DNA from: DASPRG01 sp963796125
GTDB taxonomy: Bacteria; Nitrospirota; Thermodesulfovibrionia; Thermodesulfovibrionales; SM23-35
DNA length: 64,000 nucleotides
Reading direction: 5' to 3'
Assembly (NCBI GenBank): GCA_963796125.1
Contig: CAWCKM010000024.1
Location: forward strand, 16,357-80,356
The translations under genes and the position numbers were made by a program. Of this stretch, positions 8,669-17,712 are shown one piece after another (the stretch's first letter is position 1; every line of letters begins with the position of its first letter). The notes under the pieces were generated by a model. The model was not told the origin of the DNA. It searched no databases and worked only from the letters and a program-made list of their open reading frames with translations.

Positions 8669-9418
8669 TCATCCTCTTTTAGTCAAGATTCTGGGTTCAT
8701 CCGGTGTAACAAGTACGGTATGCTCAAAATGGGCTGACGGTTTACCATCAGATGTAACTGCTGTCCATCCATCATTAAGCACAACAACTTCATGGCTTCC
8801 CAAATTGACCATGGGTTCTATCGCCAAAGTCATGCCTTCCCTCAGTCTTGGGCCCCGCCCGGGTGATCCAAAATTTGGAATCTGTGGATCCTCATGTAAT
8901 TCTCTTCCTATCCCATGTCCTACAAAAGCTTTTACGACAGAGAATCCATTTGATTCAACATGTCTCTGAATAGCATATGAAATATCAGATACTCTATTGC
9001 CAACAATTGCATTCATGATTCCGATGTATAGAGACTCCTCAGTTACTCTGAGCAGTCTTTGCAGAGCAGGAACTATTTTACCCACAGGAATAGTAACTGC
9101 GCCATCACCATAAAATCCATCTTTATAAACACCAAGGTCTATACTCAAAATATCTCCCTCCTGTAAAAACCTCTTTGATGGTATTCCATGAATAACCTCG
9201 TCGTTTACAGATGTGCATATGCTCGCAGGGTATCCCCTGTATCCCTTAAAAGCCGGTACCCCTCCAAGTTCCCTTATGCGGGTATCGGCAAAACTCTCCA
9301 CATCTCGTGTGGTTAACCCTGGGGTTACCATGAACCTTATGGCTTCAATTGTATCAGCAACGATACGACATGACTCAGCTATCTTTTCTATCTCTTCCTG
9401 AGACTTTAAGATAATCAT
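8669..9418 (-). CDS. map: Type I methionine aminopeptidase
   Basis: Removes the initiator methionine from nascent proteins. 249 residues with all five metal ligands in context: D in SIDLGVYKDGFYGD (two aspartates), H in FVGHGIGRELHEDP, E in LAIEPMV and E in AHFEHTVLV; the substrate-side H is in DEVIHGIPS. No N-terminal extension, so a type Ia enzyme. It follows secY directly; adk, which often lies between them, is absent. Confidence 0.97.
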   Translation of the reverse strand: MIILKSQEEIEKIAESCRIVADTIEAIRFMVTPGLTTRDVESFADTRIRELGGVPAFKGYRGYPASICTSVNDEVIHGIPSKRFLQEGDILSIDLGVYKDGFYGDGAVTIPVGKIVPALQRLLRVTEESLYIGIMNAIVGNRVSDISYAIQRHVESNGFSVVKAFVGHGIGRELHEDPQIPNFGSPGRGPRLREGMTLAIEPMVNLGSHEVVVLNDGWTAVTSDGKPSAHFEHTVLVTPDEPRILTKRG

Positions 9419-9457
9419 CCGATTCGAAATTGCACATTCTGAGCTTTTAATGTTGCC

Positions 9458-10768
9458 TTATCCTCTTCGGCCCCGTATTCTGCCTTTTTTCAGGAAGCCT
9501 TCGTATGATCGTGTTATGAGGTGTGTCTCTACCTGGGAGACAGTGTCGAGGGCAACCCCGACAGTAATTAAAATCGACGTGCCCCCGAAATAAAAGGGGA
9601 CATTGAATCTGCTTATAAGGATCTCGGGAATGATGCATATAAGGGCGAGATAGAAACCACCAAAGAATGTAAGCCTCGATAGTACTTTGTAGATATATTC
9701 AGAAGTCTTCTGGCCAGGTCTTATCCCAGGGATATAACCACCATACTTCTTGAGATTATCAGAAATATCAACAGGATTAAATATGATAGCCGTATAGAAA
9801 TAAGCAAAGAAAAAAATCATCCCAACATACAGAAGGGTATAAAGGATTGTCCCTGGAGAAAGTTGTCTGGCTATTGCCTGCACCCAGGGTATTGCTATAA
9901 ACCCTGCAACTGTGGCAGGAAACATAATGATAGAGGATGCAAAGATCGGCGGAATAACCCCAGCAGTATTTATTTTGAGTGGGAGGTGAGTTGATTGGCC
10001 GCCATATATTTTCCGACCTACAACCCTCTTTGCGTATTGTACGGGAATCTTTCTCTGACCTCTCTCTACATATATTATCGCTCCGATAACAGCTACCATC
10101 ATCACAACAAGGGCGATAACAAATAAGAGAGACAGCTCTCCTGCCTGTATGAGCCTGATCGTACTGATGACAGCGTTAGGAAAACGTGCAACAATTCCTG
10201 CGAATATGATGAGGGATATCCCATTCCCGATACCCCTCTCGGTAATTTGTTCCCCGAGCCACATGATAAAGGCTGTGCCTGATGTGAGGGTTAACATGGT
10301 CAGAAGTCTGAAAGACCAGCCAGGATTCTGGATAAATGCTCCATTCTGCATGCTTTCAAGTCCTGCAGCAATGCCAAATGATTGAATGGCACTGATGACA
10401 ATTGTTCCGTATCGTGTGTACCTTACAATTTTTTTCCTGCCTGCTTCTCCCTCCTTAGCAAGCTTACCTATAGCCGGAATCACAACCGTAAGGAGCTGGA
10501 ATATTATTGATGCACTGATATAAGGCATTATGCCGAGGGCAAAAATAGTAACCCTCGATAGGGCACCCCCTGAAAACATGTCAAAAAAGCCCATGAGAGC
10601 ACCTGCTCCACTTCTTGCGAGAAACTCACTGAGGGCCTCTCCATTAATTCCCGGCGTAGGGATATGAGCACCAATCCGGTATACAGCAAGAAGGGCCAGG
10701 GTAAAGATAATCCTGTTTTTAAGCTCTTGGATCTTGAAAATATTCTGGAAGCTCGAGAGAATTCCCAT
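9458..10768 (-). CDS. secY: Preprotein translocase subunit SecY
   Basis: Channel subunit of the Sec translocon in the inner membrane; 436 residues with ten predicted membrane spans. Recognisable segments are RIGAHIPTPGINGEAL after TM1, the plug and TM2 region, GIGNGISLIIFAGIVARFP, the C4/C5 loops with RRKIPVQYAKR-type sequence (here GQRKIPVQYAKRVVG), and the C-terminal GYIPGIRPG. Lies at its usual place between rplO and map. Confidence 0.98.
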   Translation of the reverse strand: MGILSSFQNIFKIQELKNRIIFTLALLAVYRIGAHIPTPGINGEALSEFLARSGAGALMGFFDMFSGGALSRVTIFALGIMPYISASIIFQLLTVVIPAIGKLAKEGEAGRKKIVRYTRYGTIVISAIQSFGIAAGLESMQNGAFIQNPGWSFRLLTMLTLTSGTAFIMWLGEQITERGIGNGISLIIFAGIVARFPNAVISTIRLIQAGELSLLFVIALVVMMVAVIGAIIYVERGQRKIPVQYAKRVVGRKIYGGQSTHLPLKINTAGVIPPIFASSIIMFPATVAGFIAIPWVQAIARQLSPGTILYTLLYVGMIFFFAYFYTAIIFNPVDISDNLKKYGGYIPGIRPGQKTSEYIYKVLSRLTFFGGFYLALICIIPEILISRFNVPFYFGGTSILITVGVALDTVSQVETHLITRSYEGFLKKGRIRGRRG

Positions 10769-10775
10769 GGGAGTT

Positions 10776-11221
10776 TTAGATTAGTTCAGCCTTACCACCT
10801 GAAGCATTTATCTTTGATAATGCAGAAGCGCTAAAAGCATCTGCTTTTATTGTAAGGGGCCTGTGAATCTCACCTTCACCGAGGATCTTGAGTCCATCTT
10901 TTAAATCTTTTACAATGCCTTTTTCCATAAGAATTTCGGGTGTTATTGTATCCAACCCCTCTAATCTTGATGAGATCCTTTAAATTTATTACTGCATAAT
11001 TGACTCACAAAGCGGTTTTTAAAACCCCTTTTGGGAAGTCTCCTCTGAAGGGGCATCTGTCCGCCTTCAAAGCCTGGTCCCTTTGTCCCTCCTGAACGAG
11101 CTTTCTGTCCTTTGTGGCCCTTGCAGGAGGTTTTTCCGTGTCCGGAACCTATACCGCGACCGACTCTCTTCACTTTTTTACTCTTACCTACCGCTGGCTT
11201 TAAATCTTCTATCTTCATCAT
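10776..11221 (-). CDS. rplO: 50S ribosomal protein L15 (two frameshifts)
   Basis: The uninterrupted frame stops after 86 residues, but the normal C-terminal half is present downstream in other frames. The N-terminus has KIEDLKPAVGKSKKVKRVGRGIGSGHGKTSCKGHKGQKAR. After KNRFVSQ, dropping one base (a T near 11002) gives YAVINLKDLIKIRG, and dropping another (in a GGGG run near 10967) gives LDTITPEILMEKGIVKDLK through KADAFSASALSKI to a TAA at 10776. The full protein would have about 147 residues, normal for L15. As rplO is almost universally retained, I read these as sequence errors. It overlaps the rpsE stop by 4 bp; no rpmD lies between. Confidence 0.9.
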
Positions 11222-11721
11222 ACCTCTTTAGACTCCTCTTCAGCCTTCCCTCTCAGCTTCAGAACAGATTCCAGATCTTTGAGTGTTGAAAGCCCATGAA
11301 GTGTTGCCTTTACTGTATTGAAAGGATTATGGCTGCGGAGGGACTTTGCAACAATATTCTGAATCCCTGCAACCTCTAAAACCGCCCTGACAGCACCTCC
11401 TGCAATAATGCCGGTCCCCTTCTGCGCTGGATTCATGATGACAGTGCCTGAGCCGAATCTCCCTACTACCTTGTGAGGAATTGTCGTGTCTTTTATCGGA
11501 AATCGTATCAAGGATTTTTTCGCTTGGTCAACCGCTTTCCTTATTGCCTCTGGAACCTCTGAAGCCTTTCCTTTACCAGTTCCTACTATCCCTTCACCGT
11601 CTCCTACAACAACTAAGGCAGTAAAGGAAAATCTCCTTCCGCCTTTAACAACTTTTGCTACCCTGTTTATATAGACAACCTTGTCCTTGAGGTTCAATCC
11701 TTCTGAGTTAATCCTTGTCAC
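11218..11721 (-). CDS. rpsE: 30S ribosomal protein S5
   Basis: Decoding-fidelity protein; 167 residues. Shows the double-stranded RNA-binding N-domain (VVYINRVAKVVKGGRRFSFTALVVVGD) and the C-domain (VGRFGSGTVIMNPAQKGTGIIAGGAVRAVLEVAGI...NPFNTVKAT). Its stop overlaps the rplO start (ATGA), so the L30 gene rpmD, usual here, is missing. Confidence 0.98.
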   Translation of the reverse strand: MTRINSEGLNLKDKVVYINRVAKVVKGGRRFSFTALVVVGDGEGIVGTGKGKASEVPEAIRKAVDQAKKSLIRFPIKDTTIPHKVVGRFGSGTVIMNPAQKGTGIIAGGAVRAVLEVAGIQNIVAKSLRSHNPFNTVKATLHGLSTLKDLESVLKLRGKAEEESKEV

Positions 11722-11730
11722 TATCCCTCC

Positions 11731-12094
11731 CTAAAATTCGAGTCCTGCTTCTCTGGCAGCATCTGCCAGTGCTTTAATTCTTCCATGGTAAAGATATCCG
11801 CCTCTGTCAAAAACAACTTTCTTTATGCCTTTCCCTAATGCCCTTTTTGCTATGAGATCTCCAATCTGTTTTGCCGTCTCTATATTACCTTTATGGGATT
11901 TCTTATCTTTCAGTTCCTTATCGAGACTTGATGCAGAGACAACGGTATGTCCTTTGAAGTCATCGATAATCTGAGCATATATATGATTCAGGCTACGATA
12001 AACAGACAAGTCTTAGCCTTCCGGGTAAACCGAAAACTTTCTTCCGTATTCTCTTATGACGCCTTGCTCTACTCTCTTGTTTACTTTTTTCCAA
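11731..12094 (-). CDS. rplR: 50S ribosomal protein L18 (one frameshift)
   Basis: 5S rRNA-binding protein. The open frame of 92 residues (from SVYRSLNHIYAQIIDD) lacks the basic N-terminus, which is present upstream in another frame: a TTG at 12094 behind AAAGGAGAG starts EKSKQESRARRHKRIRKKVFGLPGRLRL. One extra base near 12010 separates the two parts. The joined product of about 120 residues fits the family. The missing base is most simply a sequencing error, since an L18 without its arginine-rich arm would not bind 5S rRNA. Confidence 0.9.
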
Positions 12095-12113
12095 AAGACT
12101 CTCCTTTAAAACC

Positions 12114-12656
12114 CTATTTCTTACCCGTCTTGCCAGCCTTTAATTTAAGGCGTTCACCAGAGTATCTGATACCCTTACCTTTGTAAGAATCAGGTGGTCT
12201 GAGGGTCCTGAGATTCTCTGCCAGTTGTCCGAGTTGATGTTTATCAGCTCCCGTCAGTGTGATTGTAGTCTGTTTTGCATCGACAGATGCCTTAATGCCC
12301 TCTGGCAAAGGGACCTGAATTGGATGAGAATAACCAAGAGTTAATGTAAGCTTATCGCCCGCAACCTGAGCCCTATAACCAATACCAACTATTGCCATGA
12401 CTTTCTGATAACCCTGTGAGACTCCATGTACCATGTTCGCAATGATGCTTCTTGTGAGACCATGAAGCGATTTATCAAACCGGGAGTTTCCGATCCTCTC
12501 TACTACGACAGTACCGTCATTGATTTTCACATGAATCTTATCCGGATGAACCCAGATCAACTCACCTTTGGGCCCTTTGACTTTAATCGTCCTGTTATCA
12601 ACCATTAAATCAACACCCTTTGGTATTTCAATTGATTTTTTACCGATTCTTGACAC
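12114..12656 (-). CDS. rplF: 50S ribosomal protein L6
   Basis: Large-subunit protein near the sarcin-ricin loop; 180 residues from the GTG at 12656 (SRIGKKSIEIPKGV), which has GGAG six bases upstream. The ATG at 12668 would overlap that Shine-Dalgarno site, so I prefer the GTG. Ends with the typical RPPDSYKGKGIRYSGE and basic tail. Confidence 0.95.
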   Translation of the reverse strand: MSRIGKKSIEIPKGVDLMVDNRTIKVKGPKGELIWVHPDKIHVKINDGTVVVERIGNSRFDKSLHGLTRSIIANMVHGVSQGYQKVMAIVGIGYRAQVAGDKLTLTLGYSHPIQVPLPEGIKASVDAKQTTITLTGADKHQLGQLAENLRTLRPPDSYKGKGIRYSGERLKLKAGKTGKK

Positions 12657-12730
12657 TCTTTGCTCCATATATGCTGTTGAGTTTAGAACATGGGTAACGT
12701 TCTTTATTCTCTGCTCTTTTCATTCTTTTT

Positions 12731-13123
12731 TTACCAAACATGACAAATAACTTCTCCACCTACACCTTCCCGCCGGGATGCTTTATCACTCATTATTCCC
12801 TTTGACGTAGTCAGTATAGCAATGCCGACTCCCCCCATAACCTTCGGTATCTCCTTACTGCCTACATAAACTCTTCTGCCTGGCTTACTAATCCTTTTTA
12901 ATCCGGACATAACACTTTCACTCTCAACATATCTTGGTACTATTCTCAAAATGCCTTGTCTTTTATCTTTTAATATCTTATAGGTTTTAATAAACCCCTC
13001 TTCTTTTAAAATCCTTGCTATTTCTACTTTCATTCTGGAAGCAGGAATATCAACTTTTTCTGCCCGTATCTGTAATGCATTTCTTATTCTCGTAAGCATA
13101 TCTGAAATAGGATCTGTCATCAT
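12731..13123 (-). CDS. rpsH: 30S ribosomal protein S8
   Basis: Central-domain 16S rRNA-binding protein that in many bacteria also represses its own operon. 130 residues; starts TDPISDMLTRIRNA and ends with the signature ILTTSKGIMSDKASRREGVGGEVICHVW. Either of two adjacent Met codons could be the start. Confidence 0.98.
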   Translation of the reverse strand: MMTDPISDMLTRIRNALQIRAEKVDIPASRMKVEIARILKEEGFIKTYKILKDKRQGILRIVPRYVESESVMSGLKRISKPGRRVYVGSKEIPKVMGGVGIAILTTSKGIMSDKASRREGVGGEVICHVW

Positions 13124-13148
13124 CTTTTTATCTCCCTATAGCCGTAGG

Positions 13149-13334
13149 CTACCAGCTCGATTTTGTTACGCCGGGTATCTGCCCAGCCAGGGCAAGAGTT
13201 CGAAAACATATCCTGCACATTCCGAATTTACGGAGATAACTCCTTGGTCTCCCGCACAGTTTACACCTGTTGTGAGACCTAACCCGGAATTTTGGTTGCC
13301 TTTTGGATTTTTCTATCATGCAAACTTTAGCCAC
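13149..13334 (-). CDS. rpsN: 30S ribosomal protein S14, zinc-binding (type Z)
   Basis: 61 residues, the short zinc form, with CKLCGRPRS and CRICFRTLA providing the two CxxC ligand pairs (about residues 24-43). Located between rplE and rpsH as in other spc operons. Confidence 0.97.
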   Translation of the reverse strand: MAKVCMIEKSKRQPKFRVRSHNRCKLCGRPRSYLRKFGMCRICFRTLALAGQIPGVTKSSW

Positions 13335-13402
13335 TCACCACCTCGATATATTCAAGAAAATCACCATAAAAAAATTTAAATCTCAATTTCGTATTATGCA
13401 TT

Positions 13403-13945
13403 TTAATTTCTAAACGGCATCCCTAAATAACTCAGCAGGGACTTGCCTTCCTTAGCTGTTTTTGCACTTGTACATATCGTAACATCTAACCCATGAGCGA
13501 TCTCAACCTTGTCATAATCAATCTCAGGAAATATAAACTGTTCTTTTAGACCCATAGAATAATTACCCCTTCCATCGAAGGATCTCCCCGACACCCCCCT
13601 GAAATCCCTTATTCTTGGCAGGGCAAGACTTATCAACCTGTCAAGGAATTCGTACATTCTGTCTCCCCTGAGGGTAACCTTGCATCCTATAGGCACCCCT
13701 TTTTTCAATTTAAAACTTGCAATGGATTTTTTTGCCTTCGTTACCACCGCCTTTTGACCTGTTACCAAGGAAAGTTCTTTCTGTACCGCATCGAGGAGTT
13801 TAATGTTCTGTATTGCCTCTCCAAGACCGACATTAAGAACAACCTTCTGAACCTTTGGTACTTGCATTATGTTCCTGTATGAGAATTCTTTCACCATGGT
13901 GGGAATAACCTCTTTGATATATCTCTCCTTGAGTCTCGGCACCAT
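13403..13945 (-). CDS. rplE: 50S ribosomal protein L5
   Basis: 5S rRNA-binding protein of the central protuberance; 180 residues with NIMQVPKVQKVVLNVGLGEA, TGQKAVVTKAKKSIASFKLKKG-type and DFRGVSGRSFDGRGNYSMGLKEQ segments, followed by FPEIDYDKV and GLDVTICTSA. Start overlaps the last base of the rplX stop. Confidence 0.98.
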   Translation of the reverse strand: MVPRLKERYIKEVIPTMVKEFSYRNIMQVPKVQKVVLNVGLGEAIQNIKLLDAVQKELSLVTGQKAVVTKAKKSIASFKLKKGVPIGCKVTLRGDRMYEFLDRLISLALPRIRDFRGVSGRSFDGRGNYSMGLKEQFIFPEIDYDKVEIAHGLDVTICTSAKTAKEGKSLLSYLGMPFRN

Positions 13946-14262
13946 TACCCGATGACCTCCTTACATTTTTTGCATATCCTTGCTTTCTTGCCATCAGACA
14001 AAACAGTATTGCCAATCCTTGTTGGTTTGCCGCACTTTGAACATACAAGCATCACATTAGATATATGGAGAGGTGCTTCTTTTTCTATTATCCCTCCCTG
14101 TGAATATTTCTTGCTTGGTTTCATATGTCTCTTGATTATGTTAATCCTCTCTATCAGAATCTTGTCCTTTTTCGGTTCGACAGAGATTACCCTTCCCTTC
14201 TTGCCCTTTTCCTTACCAGTAACAACTAAAACGGTATCATTTTTCTTTATGCTTAAACCCAT
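13945..14262 (-). CDS. rplX: 50S ribosomal protein L24
   Basis: Assembly-initiating KOW-domain protein; 105 residues. KOW motif: KKNDTVLVVTGKEKGKKGRVISV. The C-terminal half holds a CSKCGKPTRIG...CKKCKEV zinc ribbon, found in many but not all bacterial L24 proteins. Confidence 0.97.
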   Translation of the reverse strand: MGLSIKKNDTVLVVTGKEKGKKGRVISVEPKKDKILIERINIIKRHMKPSKKYSQGGIIEKEAPLHISNVMLVCSKCGKPTRIGNTVLSDGKKARICKKCKEVIG

Positions 14263-14266
14263 AACT

Positions 14267-14635
14267 CTAAAGAACCTCCGGGGCTAGAGAGATTATTTTT
14301 GTAAACTCCTTCCATCTGAGCTCCCTTGCCACAGGACCAAAAATCCTCGTCCCTACAGGCTCACCCTCTGCATTGATAAGCACAGCAGCATTTTGATCGA
14401 AACGTATATATGACCCATCAAGCCTTCTCTGTTCTTTCTTCGTCCTCACCACAACAGCCTTTGTTACTGTTCCTTTTTTAATGTTGCTGTTTGGTAATGC
14501 TTCCTTCACGCTCACAACTATGATATCACCAAGTCTTGCATATCTCTTACGAGAACCTCCAAGAACCTTTATACACTGAACCCTCTTAGCACCCGAATTG
14601 TCTGCGACTTCAAGCATGCTCCTCAACTGAACCAT
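14267..14635 (-). CDS. rplN: 50S ribosomal protein L14
   Basis: Subunit-interface protein; 122 residues, the near-invariant length. Contains MLEVADNSGAKRVQCIKVLGGS, DIIVVSVKEALPN and the C-terminal GTRIFGPVARELR. Four bases separate its start from rpsQ's stop. Confidence 0.98.
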   Translation of the reverse strand: MVQLRSMLEVADNSGAKRVQCIKVLGGSRKRYARLGDIIVVSVKEALPNSNIKKGTVTKAVVVRTKKEQRRLDGSYIRFDQNAAVLINAEGEPVGTRIFGPVARELRWKEFTKIISLAPEVL

Positions 14636-14637
14636 CT

Positions 14638-14892
14638 TTATTCACCTCTCGCTGCTCTATTGAGGACATCGAGCACTATCCATCGCTTTTCCTTGCTGAG
14701 AGGCCTTACTTCGAGAATCTTGACCATATCCCCGACACGACATCTATTATCCTCATCATGTGCCTTGAACTTCGTCACTCTTTTTACCGTTTTCTTGTAT
14801 CTCGGATGTTGAAAGAGTCTCTTCACGGCAACCACGACCGTCTTGTTCATCGTGCTGCTAACGACTTCACCACTATAAATTTTTTTAGACAT
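14638..14892 (-). CDS. rpsQ: 30S ribosomal protein S17
   Basis: OB-fold 16S rRNA-binding protein; 84 residues, with SGEVVSSTMNKTVVVAVKRLFQHPRYKK and the RCRVGDMVKILEVRPLSKEKRW signature. Overlaps rpmC by 8 bp. Confidence 0.98.
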   Translation of the reverse strand: MSKKIYSGEVVSSTMNKTVVVAVKRLFQHPRYKKTVKRVTKFKAHDEDNRCRVGDMVKILEVRPLSKEKRWIVLDVLNRAARGE

Positions 14893-15106
14893 CTTTCTCT
14901 CTTCCTAATTCTCTGCTTTTATCCAGTTCCTCTGTCATTATTGTCAAAACTCTTGCGATATCCTTTTTTACAGCGTACATGCGGAGAGGATTTTCTATCT
15001 CGCCCGTAGCCTGTTGAAACCTGAGATTAAATAACTCTTTTCTCAGATCTTGCTCCTTTTTCTTTAATTCATCCATCGTCAATGCCCTAAGCTCTGAGGG
15101 CTTCAT
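14885..15106 (-). CDS. rpmC: 50S ribosomal protein L29
   Basis: Small helical protein at the exit tunnel; 73 residues, with ELRALTMDELKKKEQDLRKELFNLRFQQATGEIENP and IARVLTIM. Overlaps the end of rplP by 4 bp (ATGA) and the start of rpsQ. Confidence 0.97.
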   Translation of the reverse strand: MKPSELRALTMDELKKKEQDLRKELFNLRFQQATGEIENPLRMYAVKKDIARVLTIMTEELDKSRELGREKDV

Positions 15107-15522
15107 AGAATCTCCTCATCTCTCTTTACAAACCTTGTTGCTACAGGCAATTTATGAGAGGCAAGTCGCATGGCTTCTTTTGCAGTTTCCTCACTCACCC
15201 CGGACATCTCATAGAGAATTCTTCCCGGTTTCACAACAGCAACCCAGTATTCAGGGGTCCCTTTTCCTTTTCCCATCCTTGTCTCGGCAGGTTTTTTAGT
15301 TATTGGTTTATCGGGAAAGACCCTTATCCATACCTTGCATCCTCTCTTGGCGTGACGCGTTATAGCAACCCTGGCAGCCTCGATCTGTCGACTGGAAATC
15401 CATCCAGGTTCAATAGCCTTCAGTCCGAACTCCCCAAAAGAAACCGCAGACCCTCTATAAGCTTTCCCGTTCATCCTGCCTTTCTGCATTTTTCTGTATT
15501 TGACTTTCTTAGGCATTAACAT
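15103..15522 (-). CDS. rplP: 50S ribosomal protein L16
   Basis: Binds near the A-site and the 5S rRNA; 139 residues. MLMPKKVKYRKMQKGRM at the start, GWISSRQIEAARVAITRHAKRGCKVWIRVFPDKPITKKPAETRMGKGKG in the core. The arginine that is hydroxylated in E. coli L16 lies in the same general region, but I did not align it. Confidence 0.98.
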   Translation of the reverse strand: MLMPKKVKYRKMQKGRMNGKAYRGSAVSFGEFGLKAIEPGWISSRQIEAARVAITRHAKRGCKVWIRVFPDKPITKKPAETRMGKGKGTPEYWVAVVKPGRILYEMSGVSEETAKEAMRLASHKLPVATRFVKRDEEIL

Positions 15523-15603
15523 AACAGCATCCTATATGTTGTATCGCTACATAACCCTAATTTTTTCATTTCATTGATAAACTTTCTGAATATCCAACCT
15601 TCA

Positions 15604-16257
15604 TTAAGTCTGTGAAGTAAGCCCGAGGCCTTCAGGTAAAATATCACCACGATAGATCCATACCTTGACCCCTATTGCGCCATAGGTTGTTCGTGCCTCT
15701 GTAAAACCGAAATCTATATCTGCCCGTAAGGTATGGAGCGGAACTCTTCCCTCCCTGTACCACTCGGACCGTGATATCTCAGCCCCTGCAAGCCTTCCAG
15801 AGCATGATATCTTCACGCCGAGAGCACCAAATCTTCGGGCTGATATAACAGCCTTCTTCATAGCCCGTCTGAAGGCTACCCTTTTTTCAAGCTGGAGAGC
15901 TATATTTTCAGCAAGGAGTTGAGCATCAATTTCCGGTTTTCTAATCTCCTTTATATCTATTGAGATATCTCTGCCTGTCATAAGTTGTAAGTCTTTCCTG
16001 AGTTTCTCAACCTCAGCACCTTTTTTCCCGATAATAATTCCAGGTCTCGCAGTATGGATAGCCACTCTCATATTCTGACCTGCCCGTTCTATTTCTATTT
16101 TCGAGACCCCGGCATGGAAAAGCCTGTTTTTGAGCATTTTCCTTATATTAATGTCAGCGAGAAGTTGTTCGGCATATCCCTTTTTGAGATACCACCTCGA
16201 ATCCCACGTTTTTATGACGCCGAGCCGGTATCCTACAGGATGTGTTTTCTGACCCAG
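15604..16257 (-). CDS. rpsC: 30S ribosomal protein S3, apparent CTG start
   Basis: KH-domain protein at the mRNA entry site; 217 residues. The first ATG (16137) would remove 40 conserved residues, yet the frame stays open upstream and encodes GQKTHPVGYRLGVIKTWDSRWYLKKGYAEQL. Only a CTG at 16257 lies where the initiator should be, with GGAGG five bases before it; an in-frame TAG (the rplV stop) excludes anything further upstream. The KH motif GIIIGKKGAEVEKLR and C-terminal VWIYRGDIL are present. Either a true CTG start or a single wrong base (ATG/GTG). Confidence 0.95.
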   Translation of the reverse strand: MGQKTHPVGYRLGVIKTWDSRWYLKKGYAEQLLADINIRKMLKNRLFHAGVSKIEIERAGQNMRVAIHTARPGIIIGKKGAEVEKLRKDLQLMTGRDISIDIKEIRKPEIDAQLLAENIALQLEKRVAFRRAMKKAVISARRFGALGVKISCSGRLAGAEISRSEWYREGRVPLHTLRADIDFGFTEARTTYGAIGVKVWIYRGDILPEGLGLTSQT

Positions 16258-16266
16258 ATTGACCTC

Positions 16267-16602
16267 CTATTCTTCCTCTGATAAAACTAATGTTATATGA
16301 CAGGTTCTCTTCCTGATAACATTTGCCCTGCCCATTGCTCTCGTTTCAATTCTCTTCATCGTTGGCCCTTGATCAACAAGAGCCTTTATAATTCTCATGG
16401 ATTCAGGATGAACAGCCTTTTTCTGCTCTGCATTTGCCATAGCAGATTTAACGAGTTTTTCAACAAACCGCGCACCACGATACGGCATAAAACGCAAAAA
16501 CAGAAGGGCATCGCCGGCATTCTTGCCTCTTATCAGGTCTATAACTCTCCGTGCCTTTCGCGGCGTTATCCGCGCATATCGCAATATTGCCTTCGATTCC
16601 AT
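16267..16602 (-). CDS. rplV: 50S ribosomal protein L22
   Basis: Lines the exit tunnel with an extended hairpin; 111 residues. AILRYARITPRKARRVIDLIRGK at the start and the hairpin/C-terminal VDQGPTMKRIETRAMGRANVIRKRTCHITLVL. Its stop codon lies just before the Shine-Dalgarno of rpsC. Confidence 0.98.
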   Translation of the reverse strand: MESKAILRYARITPRKARRVIDLIRGKNAGDALLFLRFMPYRGARFVEKLVKSAMANAEQKKAVHPESMRIIKALVDQGPTMKRIETRAMGRANVIRKRTCHITLVLSEEE

Positions 16603-16613
16603 TAAGATTCTCT

Positions 16614-16892
<279 letters not shown>

Positions 16893-16893
16893 C

Positions 16894-17712
16894 TTACTTT
16901 CTCCTCTTGACAATAAACTTATCGGTTCTCTTATTGCTCCTCGTTCTGACTCCCTCAGGTTTTCCCCATGGTGAACATGCGGGTCTCCCACCGGAGGCTT
17001 TGCCTTCACCACCACCAAGGGGATGGTCAACGGGATTCATGGCAACACCCCTCACAATGGGTCTTCTGCCTAAGAGTCTCATTCTTCCTGCTTTACCATA
17101 AGAAATATTTCCATGATCTGGATTACTAATCTGTCCAATAGTGGCCATACAGCCTGAGGGTATAAACCGCACCTCACCTGATGAAAGCTTGACCTGGACA
17201 TACTTTTCCTCTTTCGCAATAAGCTGTGCTGAAGAACCTGCACTCCTTACAAATTTTGCACCCTCTCCTGGTCGAAGTTCAACATTATGTATGAATGTTC
17301 CTAAAGGCATGTGGCTTAAGGGAAGGGAATTGCCAATTTTTATTTCGGCATCCTTGCCGGATAATACCTCATCTCCTACCTGAAGTCCCAGGGGTGCAAT
17401 CATGTATCTCCTCTCACCATCCTTATATTTCAACAGGGCAATTCTTGCGGACCTGTTGGGATCATATTCTATAGTCTCAATTTTTGCGGGTACACCGAAC
17501 TTGTCCCTTTTAAAATCGATAATCCTATAGGCCCTTCTGTTGCCTCCTCCTCTATGCCAGGCAGTAATACGCCCGCTGTTATTCCTGCCTCCATTCCTCT
17601 TCATAACCTTCAGGAGAGGCTTAAACGGTGTCTCTGTTGTTATGTCAGCAAAGTCAGAGACTGTCTGAAATCTCCTGCCGGGAGATGTTGGATTATATTT
17701 CTTAATACCCAT
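16894..17712 (-). CDS. rplB: 50S ribosomal protein L2
   Basis: Peptidyl-transferase-region protein; 272 residues. Contains NNSGRITAWHRGGGNRRAYR, the GTFIHNVELRPGEGAKFVRSAGSSAQL segment and the RGVAMNPVDHPLGGGEGKASGGR loop with the histidine important for activity. Starts on the last base of the rplW stop. Confidence 0.98.
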   Translation of the reverse strand: MGIKKYNPTSPGRRFQTVSDFADITTETPFKPLLKVMKRNGGRNNSGRITAWHRGGGNRRAYRIIDFKRDKFGVPAKIETIEYDPNRSARIALLKYKDGERRYMIAPLGLQVGDEVLSGKDAEIKIGNSLPLSHMPLGTFIHNVELRPGEGAKFVRSAGSSAQLIAKEEKYVQVKLSSGEVRFIPSGCMATIGQISNPDHGNISYGKAGRMRLLGRRPIVRGVAMNPVDHPLGGGEGKASGGRPACSPWGKPEGVRTRSNKRTDKFIVKRRK

